Assembly: GCA_040791665.1 (NCBI GenBank) | Contig: JBFNNX010000026.1 | Coordinates: 124,001-188,000, forward strand | Direction: 5' to 3' | DNA from: Thiodiazotropha sp040791665 | Lineage (GTDB): Bacteria; Pseudomonadota; Gammaproteobacteria; Chromatiales; Chromatiaceae | Length of the DNA stretch: 64,000 nucleotides | Part shown: one piece after another, positions 50,798-59,347 of the stretch | How the letters are laid out: every line of letters begins with the position of its first letter | Position numbering within the stretch: the stretch's first letter is position 1 | Notes under the pieces: generated by a model | Databases searched by the model: none | What the model was told of the DNA's origin: nothing | The model's input: only the letters and a program-made list of their open reading frames with translations | Made by a program: the position numbers and the translations under genes

Positions 50798-51190
50798 GCT
50801 GCATGCCCTTGTCCGCGGCATCGATCGAACTCGAAATTGACAGGCTCTTGTGCACGAATTGGCTGCATGCGTATCTCTCTTTTGGGCTAAATCTGACGGT
50901 TTATTGACCAATAAATACCTACAAAGCTTCAGTAATTTCTCTAAAAGCCTAATAACAAATTGAAAATAAGGAAATTGTCAATTGTCAATGCCTTGCCGGC
51001 ATAGGTTATGCAGAATATTAGTATGATCTGATGTTTGTACCACTCATGAGATATGTACATAAGCTTTTTCTAAAGTACTCTATCTAGATACCGCTATAGA
51101 TTACATCAGACTACTGATGGCCTGGCAGATGCGGCAAGGAATCCTCCTCTCAAAAGGGTCGTCCCATAGTTTTTTTGACTGGGGGTTATT
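50798..51190 (+). other. Intergenic region with a weak sigma-54-like site
   Basis: The gap shows no gene. TGGCCTGGCAGATGCG (51118-51133) has GG-N10-GC but lacks the TTGC element, so I call it weak. It would start about 47 bases before the gene at 51191. Confidence 0.3.
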
Positions 51191-51601
51191 ATGGAATTAT
51201 GTGCTGTACTGCTGTCATGGGTGTTCACCCTTTCTGATTACCATCGCGTTGATAATGAGTGTCCCGAAATGCGGATGGTGACCCACAGCTGGTTGGAGGA
51301 ACGCGCCTGTAACGGACGTTCCTGCAAGGTGCTGGGCTGGTATCCCGGTGACGGGGATGTGGTCTATCTCGATGACCGAATGGATCTGGAAAACAATATC
51401 TTCCATACCTCCGTTGCCCTGCACGAAATCGTTCACTGGCTTCAAGGCAAACAGGGCGCATTACTTGAAAATTGCGAACAAAGCATTGCAGCGGAACGTG
51501 AAGCCTACAATATTCAGAGTCAATTTCTGGTCGAATACGGCACCTACTATCCTGTAGGGTCTGTTCTACCGATGTTGCGCTGCGAAGAACATGAATCGTA
51601 A
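51191..51601 (+). CDS. Small HExxH protein, DUF6647-like putative metallopeptidase
   Basis: The 136-residue protein has a hydrophobic start (MELCAVLLSWVFTL) that may be a short signal or membrane segment. The motif ALHEIVHWLQG near residue 80 is a clear HExxH zinc site, followed by an AAEREAYNIQSQFL segment with a candidate third ligand. Four to six cysteines are scattered. The family is small and uncharacterised. It lies between two methanofuran/pterin operons without obvious coupling. Confidence 0.7.
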   Translation: MELCAVLLSWVFTLSDYHRVDNECPEMRMVTHSWLEERACNGRSCKVLGWYPGDGDVVYLDDRMDLENNIFHTSVALHEIVHWLQGKQGALLENCEQSIAAEREAYNIQSQFLVEYGTYYPVGSVLPMLRCEEHES

Positions 51602-51610
51602 AGAGAAGAG

Positions 51611-51645
51611 CTAAATCCTGATAACACTCGTCCACTCGGCCCTGC
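51611..51645. repeat. Diverged copy of the 35-bp element
   Basis: CTAAATCCTGATAACACTCG, followed by TCCACTCGGCCCTGC, aligns with TTAGGGCCTGTTAACACTC... of 13487-13521 over its length, with about eight mismatches. It probably represents an old insertion. Confidence 0.5.
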
Positions 51646-52082
51646 CGGTGTTGTTTTTTCATCCGGCAAGACAGAGTCTCTCTTAAATCCACTGCTTATG
51701 GCGGAGCAAAGCTCCAGCTTGGATTACCGTCCCAAGAAGCGGGGTGGCAACCAGTCAATATTCCAACTCTAAAAACAGGAAAGCGGACCACACATCACAA
51801 TCGGCTTCAGCCGTCACAGGCTTTGCATATTTGAGACACAGGCTGTGTCATTCGCGCCATACCACTCTTATACCGCATTGTCGGTTACCGCATTTCCTTT
51901 ACATAAAGTACTTTCCGTCGACCCGATTCCAGGCTAATTGCGGCATGATTGAATGGGCCTTAAATAAACACCATAAGCGCCAAATTCGGCGGTTTTTTTG
52001 GTTCCCTCTTCCGAAATGCCGCTATTTTATCTCTGAATTAACTGTAATTCCGGACGCTTATGTGCGATTCCGCAATTCTAAT
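51646..52082. other. Non-coding stretch before the PTPS gene
   Basis: I see no supported gene. The open frame starting at 51744 is in frame with PTPS, but its composition is unlike a protein of the family and the real start is at 52197. Confidence 0.5.
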
Positions 52083-52098
52083 TGGATCCAATCTTGCA
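52083..52098 (+). promoter_or_regulatory. Sigma-54-type promoter before the PTPS/DHPS-like operon
   Basis: TGGATCCAATCTTGCA has GG-N10-GC and 9 of 12 specified matches, including the full TTGCA. The predicted start is near 52109, with an 88-base leader before TTG 52197. Confidence 0.6.
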
Positions 52099-52196
52099 TT
52101 GCTATCCATGGCCGGGTTGACGCTTACCTGGTGCCCCATAATACTTGTGGACCAGGGACTAAGGCTTATCAGCATAACTACATACGGAGCCAACCT

Positions 52197-52709
52197 TTGC
52201 AAAACCAGTCTCAAACATTCGCGGTAGACGTCCATCCTGGAGAGTTGCATTTCAACTCGGCCCATTTCATCACTTTTGGCAACAGCTGTGAAAATCTGCA
52301 TGGCCACAATTTTCATCTCCGCATTCAGGCCTATGGCGACAATAACGATGACGCATTCGTGATCGATTTCGTCCAACTCAACCGCTTTGCCGCCGAAATC
52401 TGTGCAGGACTCCATGACAAGGTTCTGCTGCCGGGCAAGAGCGACGAGGTCACAATCAAGGAGAGTGGTGATCAAATAGAGGTTTCGAGTTATGACAAGG
52501 TGTTCTCCCTGCCGCTCGGCAACTGCCTGATACTGCCTGTAGCGAACACTACAGCTGAGATGCTTGCCTGGTACATTATGGAATCTTTGCTGCCAAAACT
52601 CGATGCGTGTGCCGCCTTGACCCACGTGGAGACCCTGGAAGTGGCTGTGGAAGAGGGGGATCATCAGTGGGGCATCTGCCGACGCGTGGTCCACTCGGTA
52701 GGTGATTGA
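52197..52709 (+). CDS. 6-pyruvoyl-tetrahydropterin-synthase-like protein
   Basis: I start at TTG 52197 because GGAG is seven bases before it and the family's N-terminus follows; upstream frame sequence is not protein-like. The 170-residue protein has the zinc set H23 (FNSAHF), H35 and H37 (NLHGHNF) and the catalytic Cys31, all intact. It likely makes or reshapes the pterin side chain, possibly for methanopterin, as it heads the DHPS-like operon. It is 27 bases from the next start. A QueD (queuosine) role is possible, but the context argues against it. Confidence 0.85.
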   Translation: MQNQSQTFAVDVHPGELHFNSAHFITFGNSCENLHGHNFHLRIQAYGDNNDDAFVIDFVQLNRFAAEICAGLHDKVLLPGKSDEVTIKESGDQIEVSSYDKVFSLPLGNCLILPVANTTAEMLAWYIMESLLPKLDACAALTHVETLEVAVEEGDHQWGICRRVVHSVGD

Positions 52710-52735
52710 GATGGGTTTGTCGAGGGAGCAATGCG

Positions 52736-54142
52736 GTGGTTGAAAAGATCCTTTTTCTGACCGGCTCCCTGGCTGAGAAGCAGCTCAACCGGGTGTTGCA
52801 GGAGATGGCCTCTGAGGCGTTCGAGTGGCGGGTGTACAATCTCGGCCTCAAGGTGGCGGCGCTGATGACCGCCGATATGATTAAACGCCGCCTCAATGAG
52901 GTCGGTGATGCGCAACGGATCCTGGTGCCGGGTCGCTGTCGGGGTAATCTGGAGGAACTGAGCCATCACTTCGGCATTCCCGTAGAACGGGGTCCGGAGG
53001 AGTTGATGGATCTGCCCCGCTTTTTCGGTTACGAAGGCAAGACACCCGATCTCGACAGCTACGATGTGCGAATCTTCGCGGAAATCGTCGACGCCCCCAA
53101 TCTCAGTATCGAGGTAATCCTGCAACAGGCTGCGGCGTATGCAGCCGATGGTGCCGATGTCATCGATCTTGGCTGTCTGCCGGATACACCTTTTCCCCAT
53201 CTTGCCGACGGCGTGCGGGCCCTCAAGGCTGCCGGCTACCGGGTCAGTGTCGATTCCATGCAGAGCGAAGAGTTGCTGGCCGGCGGGGAAGCGGGTGCCG
53301 ACTTCCTGCTCAGTCTGCATGAGCGTAATCTATGGATAGCCGACAAGGTGGCATCCAAGCCTGTACTGATTCCGTCCAAGCCGGGTGATCTCGACTCCCT
53401 ACAGCGAGCCATGCAGCGGCTCGATGACCAGGGGCGCGCCTACATCGCCGATCCCATCCTCGATCCCATTCACTTCGGTTTCACCGAATCCATCGTCCGC
53501 TATCAACGTTTACGAAGCGATCACCCGGACACGGAGATCATGATGGGGGTGGGTAATATCACGGAGTTGACCGAGGCCGATACCACCGGCATCAACGCGG
53601 TGATGATGGGTATCATCTCGGAGCTTCATATCACCAACATCCTTACCACGCAGGTCAGCCCTCACTGCCGCAGCGCGGTGCGCGAAGCGGATGCGGCACG
53701 ACGTATCATGTACTGGGCGCGCCAGCAGAACAGCCTGCCGAAACAGGTCGACAGCCGCCTTACAGGTCTGCACGAAATAAAACCGTATCCCTATACCTTC
53801 ACCCAGATCAGTGAGCTGGCCGCCGACATCCGCGACCCTAATTTCCGCATCCAGGTCAGCGACGAGGGCATCCATCTCTACAACAGGGACGGTCTGATCA
53901 CCCACCAGGATCCCTTCGATTTCTATCCTCAGCTGGGTGTCGAAGAGAATGGCGGGCATGCATTCTATCTGGGTGTCGAGCTGGCTCGGTCACAGATCGC
54001 CCATCAACTCGGTAAACGTTATGTGCAGGATCAACCGTTACGTTGGGGCTCTGCCCTGGCAGAGGTCGAGCAGGATATGAATCGCCAGCAGGAACCGGGC
54101 ACTACCATGAAAAAAACCAGTCAGGCCGGGAAGCGCTCATGA
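52736..54142 (+). CDS. Dihydropteroate-synthase-like protein of the tetrahydromethanopterin type
   Basis: I start at GTG 52736, since GAGGGAG precedes it at normal spacing. The 468-residue protein has an unrecognised N-terminal domain (about 130 residues), then a DHPS-like TIM barrel with DGADVIDLGCLPDTPFP, VSVDSMQSEEL, IADPILDPIHFGF and MMGVGNITELTEADTTG. A C-terminal extension of about 120 residues follows. The family couples the pterin to the ribofuranosylaminobenzene part in H4MPT synthesis. It is distinct from the folate FolP at 6309. Its stop overlaps the DUF447 gene. Confidence 0.85.
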   Translation: MVEKILFLTGSLAEKQLNRVLQEMASEAFEWRVYNLGLKVAALMTADMIKRRLNEVGDAQRILVPGRCRGNLEELSHHFGIPVERGPEELMDLPRFFGYEGKTPDLDSYDVRIFAEIVDAPNLSIEVILQQAAAYAADGADVIDLGCLPDTPFPHLADGVRALKAAGYRVSVDSMQSEELLAGGEAGADFLLSLHERNLWIADKVASKPVLIPSKPGDLDSLQRAMQRLDDQGRAYIADPILDPIHFGFTESIVRYQRLRSDHPDTEIMMGVGNITELTEADTTGINAVMMGIISELHITNILTTQVSPHCRSAVREADAARRIMYWARQQNSLPKQVDSRLTGLHEIKPYPYTFTQISELAADIRDPNFRIQVSDEGIHLYNRDGLITHQDPFDFYPQLGVEENGGHAFYLGVELARSQIAHQLGKRYVQDQPLRWGSALAEVEQDMNRQQEPGTTMKKTSQAGKRS

Positions 54143-54708
54143 TCAACGAAGTTATCGTCACCAGTCGCAGCAGGGAAGGTGAAAATCAGATTGCGCCCAT
54201 GGGCATTGTCTGGCGGCAGGGAGAGGTCGTGATCGCGCCCTTCCGTCCCTCACGAACACTCGACAATATCCTCACCGGGGAGTGTGCCGTCATCAACTAT
54301 TGCGATGATGTCAGAGTCTTCGCCGGCTGTCTCACAGGACGCTACGATTGGCCCCTGGTCGAGGCGGAAAAGGTGGCTGCGCCCCGGCTGGCCGATGCAC
54401 TTGCCCACTGCGAGATTCGTCTGTTGAAGGTGGAGGAGGATCAGATCCGCCCGCGCCTGATCTGCAAACCGCTCCACGAAGCCAACCACCGACCGTTCCA
54501 GGGATTCAATCGGGCCCAGGCGGCCGTGCTGGAGCTGGCAATTCTGGTCAGCCGTCTCGAGCGTCTGCCGCCTGAAAAGATCGGGGCCGAACTCGCCTAC
54601 CATACCATCGCCATGGAAAAGACCGCTGGCCGACGGGAGCAGGAAGCCTGGGCGTGGTTGATGGCACGCGTGGACGAGTTCCGGCAGCAGAAGGAGGATG
54701 CGTTATGA
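54139..54708 (+). CDS. DUF447 flavin-binding-like protein of the C1 cofactor cluster
   Basis: The 189-residue protein starts at ATG 54139, inside the last codon of the DHPS-like gene (ATGA). It begins INEVIVTSRSREGENQIAPMG, with SRTLDNI and CAVINYCDDVRVFAGCLTG, a split-barrel fold typical of DUF447. Members occur in methanogens and methylotrophs, and their function is unknown. The overlap with the DHPS-like gene and mfnB indicates one operon. Confidence 0.82.
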   Translation: MINEVIVTSRSREGENQIAPMGIVWRQGEVVIAPFRPSRTLDNILTGECAVINYCDDVRVFAGCLTGRYDWPLVEAEKVAAPRLADALAHCEIRLLKVEEDQIRPRLICKPLHEANHRPFQGFNRAQAAVLELAILVSRLERLPPEKIGAELAYHTIAMEKTAGRREQEAWAWLMARVDEFRQQKEDAL

Positions 54709-55421
54709 CGCGCATGTTGGCCAGTGTTGTCGACTGGCGGGAACTTGAATCGGCCATTGAAGCCGGCGTGGACATCATCGATTTGAAGAATCCACACTCG
54801 GGTGCATTGGGTGCGCTCCCGGTCGAGACGATTCGCAACCTGGCGGCCCGCTGCGCCGGCCGTTGTCCGGTCAGCGCCACTGTCGGCGATCTACCTGCCG
54901 ACCCACAACAACTCGTTCAGGCTATTGACCGGACCGCCGAATGCGGGGTGGACTATGTCAAGGTCGGTTTCTTCTCCAGTACAAACCTGTCCCGATGCCT
55001 GCAGGCCATCGCCGGGCTCACCCATAGGCATGACGTGGTAGCTGTCCTTTTCGCGGATCGTGAACCGCCGCTGAAGAGGTTGCGTGAATTCGCCGACTTC
55101 GGTTTTCGCGGTGTCATGCTGGATACGGCTGGCAAGGGTGGGGGAGGGTTGTTGGACCACATGGGTCCGTACCGGCTCGAGCGTTTCGTGACCGAGGTCA
55201 GAGCATTGGACATGCTCAGCGGTCTCGCTGGATCTCTGCGATTGGAGGATATTCCCCAACTGCAATCACTGCTGCCCGACTATCTCGGCTTTCGCGGTGC
55301 GCTATGCGAAGGGAGCGAGCGTACAGCCGGGATTGCACCACACCGGCTGCATGAGATTCATGATGCATTCGCACAAACACCTCCGCACGCAGACCGTACC
55401 GTGCTGGAGTTGAGACGATGA
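54705..55421 (+). CDS. mfnB: (5-formylfuran-3-yl)methyl phosphate synthase
   Basis: The 238-residue TIM-barrel enzyme starts MTRMLASVVDWRELESA, with IIDLKNPHSGALGALP carrying the conserved lysine, DYVKVGFFS with a second lysine near residue 85 and FRGVMLDTAGKGGGGLLDHM. It joins two glyceraldehyde-3-phosphate molecules to form the furan ring of methanofuran. It overlaps the DUF447 gene by four bases. Together with mfnD, mfnE and mfnF it gives four of the expected methanofuran genes. Confidence 0.88.
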   Translation: MTRMLASVVDWRELESAIEAGVDIIDLKNPHSGALGALPVETIRNLAARCAGRCPVSATVGDLPADPQQLVQAIDRTAECGVDYVKVGFFSSTNLSRCLQAIAGLTHRHDVVAVLFADREPPLKRLREFADFGFRGVMLDTAGKGGGGLLDHMGPYRLERFVTEVRALDMLSGLAGSLRLEDIPQLQSLLPDYLGFRGALCEGSERTAGIAPHRLHEIHDAFAQTPPHADRTVLELRR

Positions 55422-55499
55422 CTCTCAAACTCATCACTGTCACACAAGATAGGTCGAAATACCATGACCATACTGGAGAATCAATCCTGCGGAAAGAGT

Positions 55500-55586
55500 A
55501 TGGCTAAGATGGTTATCACAGAGAGTGGAGTGAAAACGAAAGCGCGCATCGGCAGTCGAAAACCGGTGCGGGATGGACGGCATTGA
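55500..55586 (+). CDS. Putative 28-residue basic peptide coupled to the next gene
   Basis: ATG 55500 follows GGAAAGAG. The frame reads MAKMVITESGVKTKARIGSR and continues with KPVRDGRH to a TGA at 55584-55586. The stop overlaps the TTG start of the downstream gene (TTGA), which suggests a translational leader. No relative is known to me. It could be chance. Confidence 0.25.
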   Translation: MAKMVITESGVKTKARIGSRKPVRDGRH

Positions 55587-56527
55587 GCAGTTACCAGCCG
55601 AAGGATTTTATCGAGACAGCCGAGGGACTGGTGTTCGCGGTAGTGACAGCGGATCTGGATGAAGAAAGGGTACTTGCGACACTGCGCTATCGACGAATCC
55701 CAGGTGGGTATCAAAAACTATCGACCCGGGATGGCGAAGAACTGCTAAAAAATCACTACCCTCAATATATTCACTATTCAAAGGCAAGAGACGTAACCCT
55801 GCATGGGGTGTACAGCGACCTGGTCTGTGTTCACCATCAACCGCGACAGAGGTTAGAGAAAATCCTCCAGCATACTCCGCATGACGAAATCGAAGAGAAA
55901 TTACACCGTCTGATGGCCCTGTTTCAGTTGCACGGGGTGAATCCAAAAGAGATGGGGGTTACCGGCTCTCTGTTGATTGGCGCCCAAAAAAAATCTTCCG
56001 ATATCGATCTGCTCTTCTACCTGTATGAGGAATTCACTAAGGCACGGGAGATCATCAAATTACTCTTGCACAGACGACAGTTGCAGCCGCTGGATGAAGC
56101 CCTGTGGCGAGATGCCTATGAGCGACGCGGTTGTTCACTAACATTTGATGAATATCTCTGGCACGAAAAGCGAAAATACAACAAGGCTGCGATCGGGGGG
56201 ATAAAGTTCGATATAACGCTACTGAACAAAAACTCTTGGCAGGATCTGCTACGTTACAGGAAACAGGGCATTGTCAATCTCAAAGTCGGCATTGTCGACG
56301 ACAGTCACAGCTTCGCTTATCCCGCCCGTTACAGGCTGGATCATCCCACCATACAGGAGGCTGTCAGCTACACCGCTACCTATGTGGGTCAGGCCAAGCG
56401 GGGGGAACATGTGGAGATTCGGGGACAGTTGGAGGTCTCGGCACTCGGCCATCTTCGCGTCGTCATTGGCGCCAATAGGGAGGCAACCGATGAATATATT
56501 AAAGTGTTATCTTTACCGCAGGATTGA
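55583..56527 (+). CDS. Nucleotidyltransferase-fold protein of the C1 cofactor cluster
   Basis: The 314-residue protein has the Pol-beta-type nucleotidyltransferase signature GVTGSLLIGAQKKSSDIDLLFY (GS then DxD, near residues 125-145) and a third acidic residue in KFDITLLN near 210. The N-terminus is unassigned. Proteins of this kind occur in H4MPT gene clusters and in archaea. A role in making a nucleotide-linked intermediate is possible. The start is TTG 55583. It overlaps the following gene by 38 bases. Confidence 0.75.
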   Translation: MSSYQPKDFIETAEGLVFAVVTADLDEERVLATLRYRRIPGGYQKLSTRDGEELLKNHYPQYIHYSKARDVTLHGVYSDLVCVHHQPRQRLEKILQHTPHDEIEEKLHRLMALFQLHGVNPKEMGVTGSLLIGAQKKSSDIDLLFYLYEEFTKAREIIKLLLHRRQLQPLDEALWRDAYERRGCSLTFDEYLWHEKRKYNKAAIGGIKFDITLLNKNSWQDLLRYRKQGIVNLKVGIVDDSHSFAYPARYRLDHPTIQEAVSYTATYVGQAKRGEHVEIRGQLEVSALGHLRVVIGANREATDEYIKVLSLPQD

Positions 56528-57047
56528 GAGTTCGAAAATCATACAGCTGGCAGTTGCCATGTCTATGATCGCTTGTTTCATTTCACCCACTACGACGAAA
56601 GCGGCGCAAATGGAAAGACTCGTTGTGCTTCCTTTCGAGATCGTCGACAACACCCCGGTTACCGGGAGTGATAATCATCATGAGAAATTGCTGGAAAAAC
56701 TCACCAGCTTTATTGGCGAGTCAATCGACAACGAGGGCATATTTGATGTGGTCTCGCAAAAGCAAGTGAACGACGTGGTAAATGCCGCCCATTTGGGTAC
56801 CTATATACACACTTGTAATCATTGTGAATACGATCTGGCCAAAAAGGTTGAAGGCGACAAGGTAATGATAGGCTGGATTTATAAAATGAGCATTCTCATA
56901 CTGACCATGCACATCGAGGTCAAGGATGTGGAGAGTAAAAAAACAGTGATCAGTAAGGCCTATGATTTCAGGGGGGACAATGAGAAGGCTTGGTTGCGCG
57001 CAGCCAAGTACATGGTGCGCGATCTGGGAGAAATGTTCGGGAAGTGA
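56490..57047 (+). CDS. Exported DUF2380/DUF3280-like protein of unknown function
   Basis: I start at ATG 56490 because GGGAGG lies six bases upstream; the earlier frame is a shadow of the previous gene. The 185-residue protein has a membrane or signal segment (residues 18-40) and a mature fold with RLVVLPFEIVDNTP near the N-terminus, then a CNHC pair (THTCNHCEYDLAKKV-like) and an IGWIYKMSILIL segment. Similar proteins are recurrent near PQQ-dehydrogenase genes. No function is established, and the family name is tentative. Confidence 0.7.
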   Translation: MNILKCYLYRRIESSKIIQLAVAMSMIACFISPTTTKAAQMERLVVLPFEIVDNTPVTGSDNHHEKLLEKLTSFIGESIDNEGIFDVVSQKQVNDVVNAAHLGTYIHTCNHCEYDLAKKVEGDKVMIGWIYKMSILILTMHIEVKDVESKKTVISKAYDFRGDNEKAWLRAAKYMVRDLGEMFGK

Positions 57048-57127
57048 TCCTATCGGTTGTAACTATACATTGCAGGGCCTCTGTTGCATTATGTTTTTCT
57101 CCAGGGTTGTTTGTTAATCTACAGTGA

Positions 57128-58297
57128 ATGAAACAGTTTAAGACCACCCACGATCTGGCCATCAATGGCGCCGAGCCGGCGTTTACTGAACCTCTCCACG
57201 TCGGCCGTCCCTCTATCGGCGATCGGGAACTGTTTTTACGCTTCACGAATGAGATTCTCGACCGGCAATGGCTGACGAATAACGGCCCTGTGGTTCAAGA
57301 ACTTGAAGGGCGTATCGCCGATTATCACGATGTTTCCCATTGTGTGGCAATGTGCAGCGGTACGGTCGCCTTGGAAATTGCGATCCGTGCATTGCAATTG
57401 AAGGGAGAGGTGATTATTCCTTCATATACTTTCATCGCCACGGCCCATGCGCTCCATTGGCAGGCGATCACACCGATATTTGCCGATATCGACCCACATA
57501 CACACAATCTCGATCCTGCTTCAGTCAGGTGCATGATATCACCGCGCACCACAGGTATTATCGGTGTGCATCTCTGGGGAAGGATTGCCGCAGTGGAAGC
57601 ACTGCAGACAATCGCAGATGACTATAAATTAAAACTGATGTTCGATGCCGCACATGCATTTGGCTGTACCCATGCCGGGACAAAAGTCGGCAATTTCGGC
57701 AGCTGTGAGGTATTAAGCTTCCACGCTACGAAATTTTTCCATACCTTTGAAGGCGGAGCCGTTCTTACCAATGACGATGAATTGGCTGAAACCATGAGGT
57801 TGATGCGAAATTTCGGTTTTTCCGGTGTCGACAACGTTATTCACCCTGGCACAAACGGTAAAATGACGGAAATTGCAGCGGCAATGGGGTTAACCAATCT
57901 CCAATCCATAGATAAGGTCATCGATCATAACCGATCTGTATATCAGGCCTACAGCAAGGCACTTGCTGATATTACAACAGTACAGTTGCTTGCATATGAC
58001 GAACGGGAATCCAACAACTTTCAATATGTGGTTCTTGAGGTGAGGGAAAACTCGCCAGTAACGCGTGATCAGGTTATAGATGCGCTACAGGCTGAAAACG
58101 TATTGGCAAGACGCTATTTCTGGCCCGGGTGTCATCGAAAAAAACCCTATTCGGATCTCTATCCAAAAGCCAGTCGTTTTCTCGTCAATAGCGAACAGGT
58201 TTCAGAACGGGTAATCGTGTTACCGACAGGGCCGGATATGGATGATGAGAAGGTTGATACGCTTGCTTCAATTATCAGGGTAGTGACCGGTGTGTAA
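57128..58297 (+). CDS. DegT/DnrJ/EryC1/StrS-type PLP sugar aminotransferase
   Basis: The 389-residue enzyme has the substrate loop FTNEILDRQWLTNNGPVV, the PLP region CSGTVALEIAIRAL, the aspartate of MFDAAHAFGCTH and the catalytic lysine in SFHATKFFHTFEGG near residue 202. These enzymes aminate keto-sugars for surface glycans. It begins a group of transferase genes unlike the C1 cofactor genes to its left, and this probably marks a change in gene content. Confidence 0.92.
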   Translation: MKQFKTTHDLAINGAEPAFTEPLHVGRPSIGDRELFLRFTNEILDRQWLTNNGPVVQELEGRIADYHDVSHCVAMCSGTVALEIAIRALQLKGEVIIPSYTFIATAHALHWQAITPIFADIDPHTHNLDPASVRCMISPRTTGIIGVHLWGRIAAVEALQTIADDYKLKLMFDAAHAFGCTHAGTKVGNFGSCEVLSFHATKFFHTFEGGAVLTNDDELAETMRLMRNFGFSGVDNVIHPGTNGKMTEIAAAMGLTNLQSIDKVIDHNRSVYQAYSKALADITTVQLLAYDERESNNFQYVVLEVRENSPVTRDQVIDALQAENVLARRYFWPGCHRKKPYSDLYPKASRFLVNSEQVSERVIVLPTGPDMDDEKVDTLASIIRVVTGV

Positions 58298-58307
58298 TGC
58301 TAAACGG

Positions 58308-59318
58308 TTACTCGAAAGCCGAATAGACAGCTTCAAGTGATTTAACACTGTCGGAATAGGAATCGTTGCTGTTACTGAATCTCATTTGTCCCCTGTAGCG
58401 CTCGGGTATGGTGTAATCCTGTTGGGACAGTCTTTCATAAATGAGTTCATAGACCGCTTCCGGGGTTTCACAAAACTGCTCATAGTCAACCGATAGCCAT
58501 CGCTCGCTTGGCATTTTTTCAAAACTGTTCGCAATGGCCTGACGTGTGAAATGGATCTGCGCAGCGACCTCATGCTCCGGTGTGTTCAGCGTCAAGGCAT
58601 CATATTCCGGCGGCTTGAATCCCCACCATAAACGACGATCCCCCCTGAATCGTTCACGCGCTTTCAAAATGGAGAGCATTTGATAGGCGGGTTCACGGCG
58701 AACATGTATAAACAGGATTTTGCCGAATAGCCGGTTGATAAAGTCAAGATTCCAATTGACGATGATGCCCTTCATGGCAAAAGGCTTTGCGAAGACCGAT
58801 TCGACAGCCGCCAGTTCCTTAACAAAATTACGGGTGTCTGCCGCTTTCTGTTTCGATTCATCGAGATAGGGGCAATCATCAAAATCGAAAAAACGCCGCC
58901 AGAAGTACCAGAATACATTGGGTGCGGCCAGACTGTCAGTTTTACCGAGATCGGAGGCGAAACTGCTCTGCATGGTGTAGGGTCGTATATCTTTGAAGTC
59001 ATTCTTATATTGATATTTCGGATTGACCAGCATTTCATGGATGAGCGCACCGATATAGGGGGCCTTATAGAAACGGGCGATCAGATTTGATGGATATCCG
59101 AAACGACCGCTGGCCGCCAGCCATTGCATCATCAGTGTTGTGCCGGAACGGGGGCCGCCCACGACCAATATCAGCGGCAGTTCCGGGGCTTCGAATTTAG
59201 CAAGCTCTTGCCCAGCAGCTCTCCGTAAAATGTCATTGAGCCGCCTGATCAGGTTCTCTAATTCGGGATTGCGGCGAAATGCGTCAGTTCTGGATTCATT
59301 GCCCATTTCTTGCGACAT
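58308..59318 (-). CDS. P-loop sulfotransferase family protein
   Basis: I start at ATG 59318; an upstream extension would overlap the methyltransferase. The 336-residue protein has the 5'-PSB loop VVGGPRSGTTLMMQWL near residue 55, which binds the phosphosulfate of PAPS, and a 3'-phosphate-binding arginine in IHVRREPAYQML near residue 225. It probably sulfates a glycan or lipid. Its stop is 11 bases from the aminotransferase, in convergent orientation. Confidence 0.85.
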   Translation of the reverse strand: MSQEMGNESRTDAFRRNPELENLIRRLNDILRRAAGQELAKFEAPELPLILVVGGPRSGTTLMMQWLAASGRFGYPSNLIARFYKAPYIGALIHEMLVNPKYQYKNDFKDIRPYTMQSSFASDLGKTDSLAAPNVFWYFWRRFFDFDDCPYLDESKQKAADTRNFVKELAAVESVFAKPFAMKGIIVNWNLDFINRLFGKILFIHVRREPAYQMLSILKARERFRGDRRLWWGFKPPEYDALTLNTPEHEVAAQIHFTRQAIANSFEKMPSERWLSVDYEQFCETPEAVYELIYERLSQQDYTIPERYRGQMRFSNSNDSYSDSVKSLEAVYSAFE

Positions 59319-59347
59319 GGCTGTTTCTCGTAGTTTGATACCGACAT

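Noticed and set aside
50601..50840. Open frame inside the MITE at 50567
   Set aside because: It lies within the inverted-repeat element and encodes a low-complexity, arginine-rich sequence.
55418..55507. 29-codon frame starting in the mfnB stop (ATGA)
   Set aside because: There is no downstream support; it overlaps the more plausible 28-residue frame and has no known relatives.
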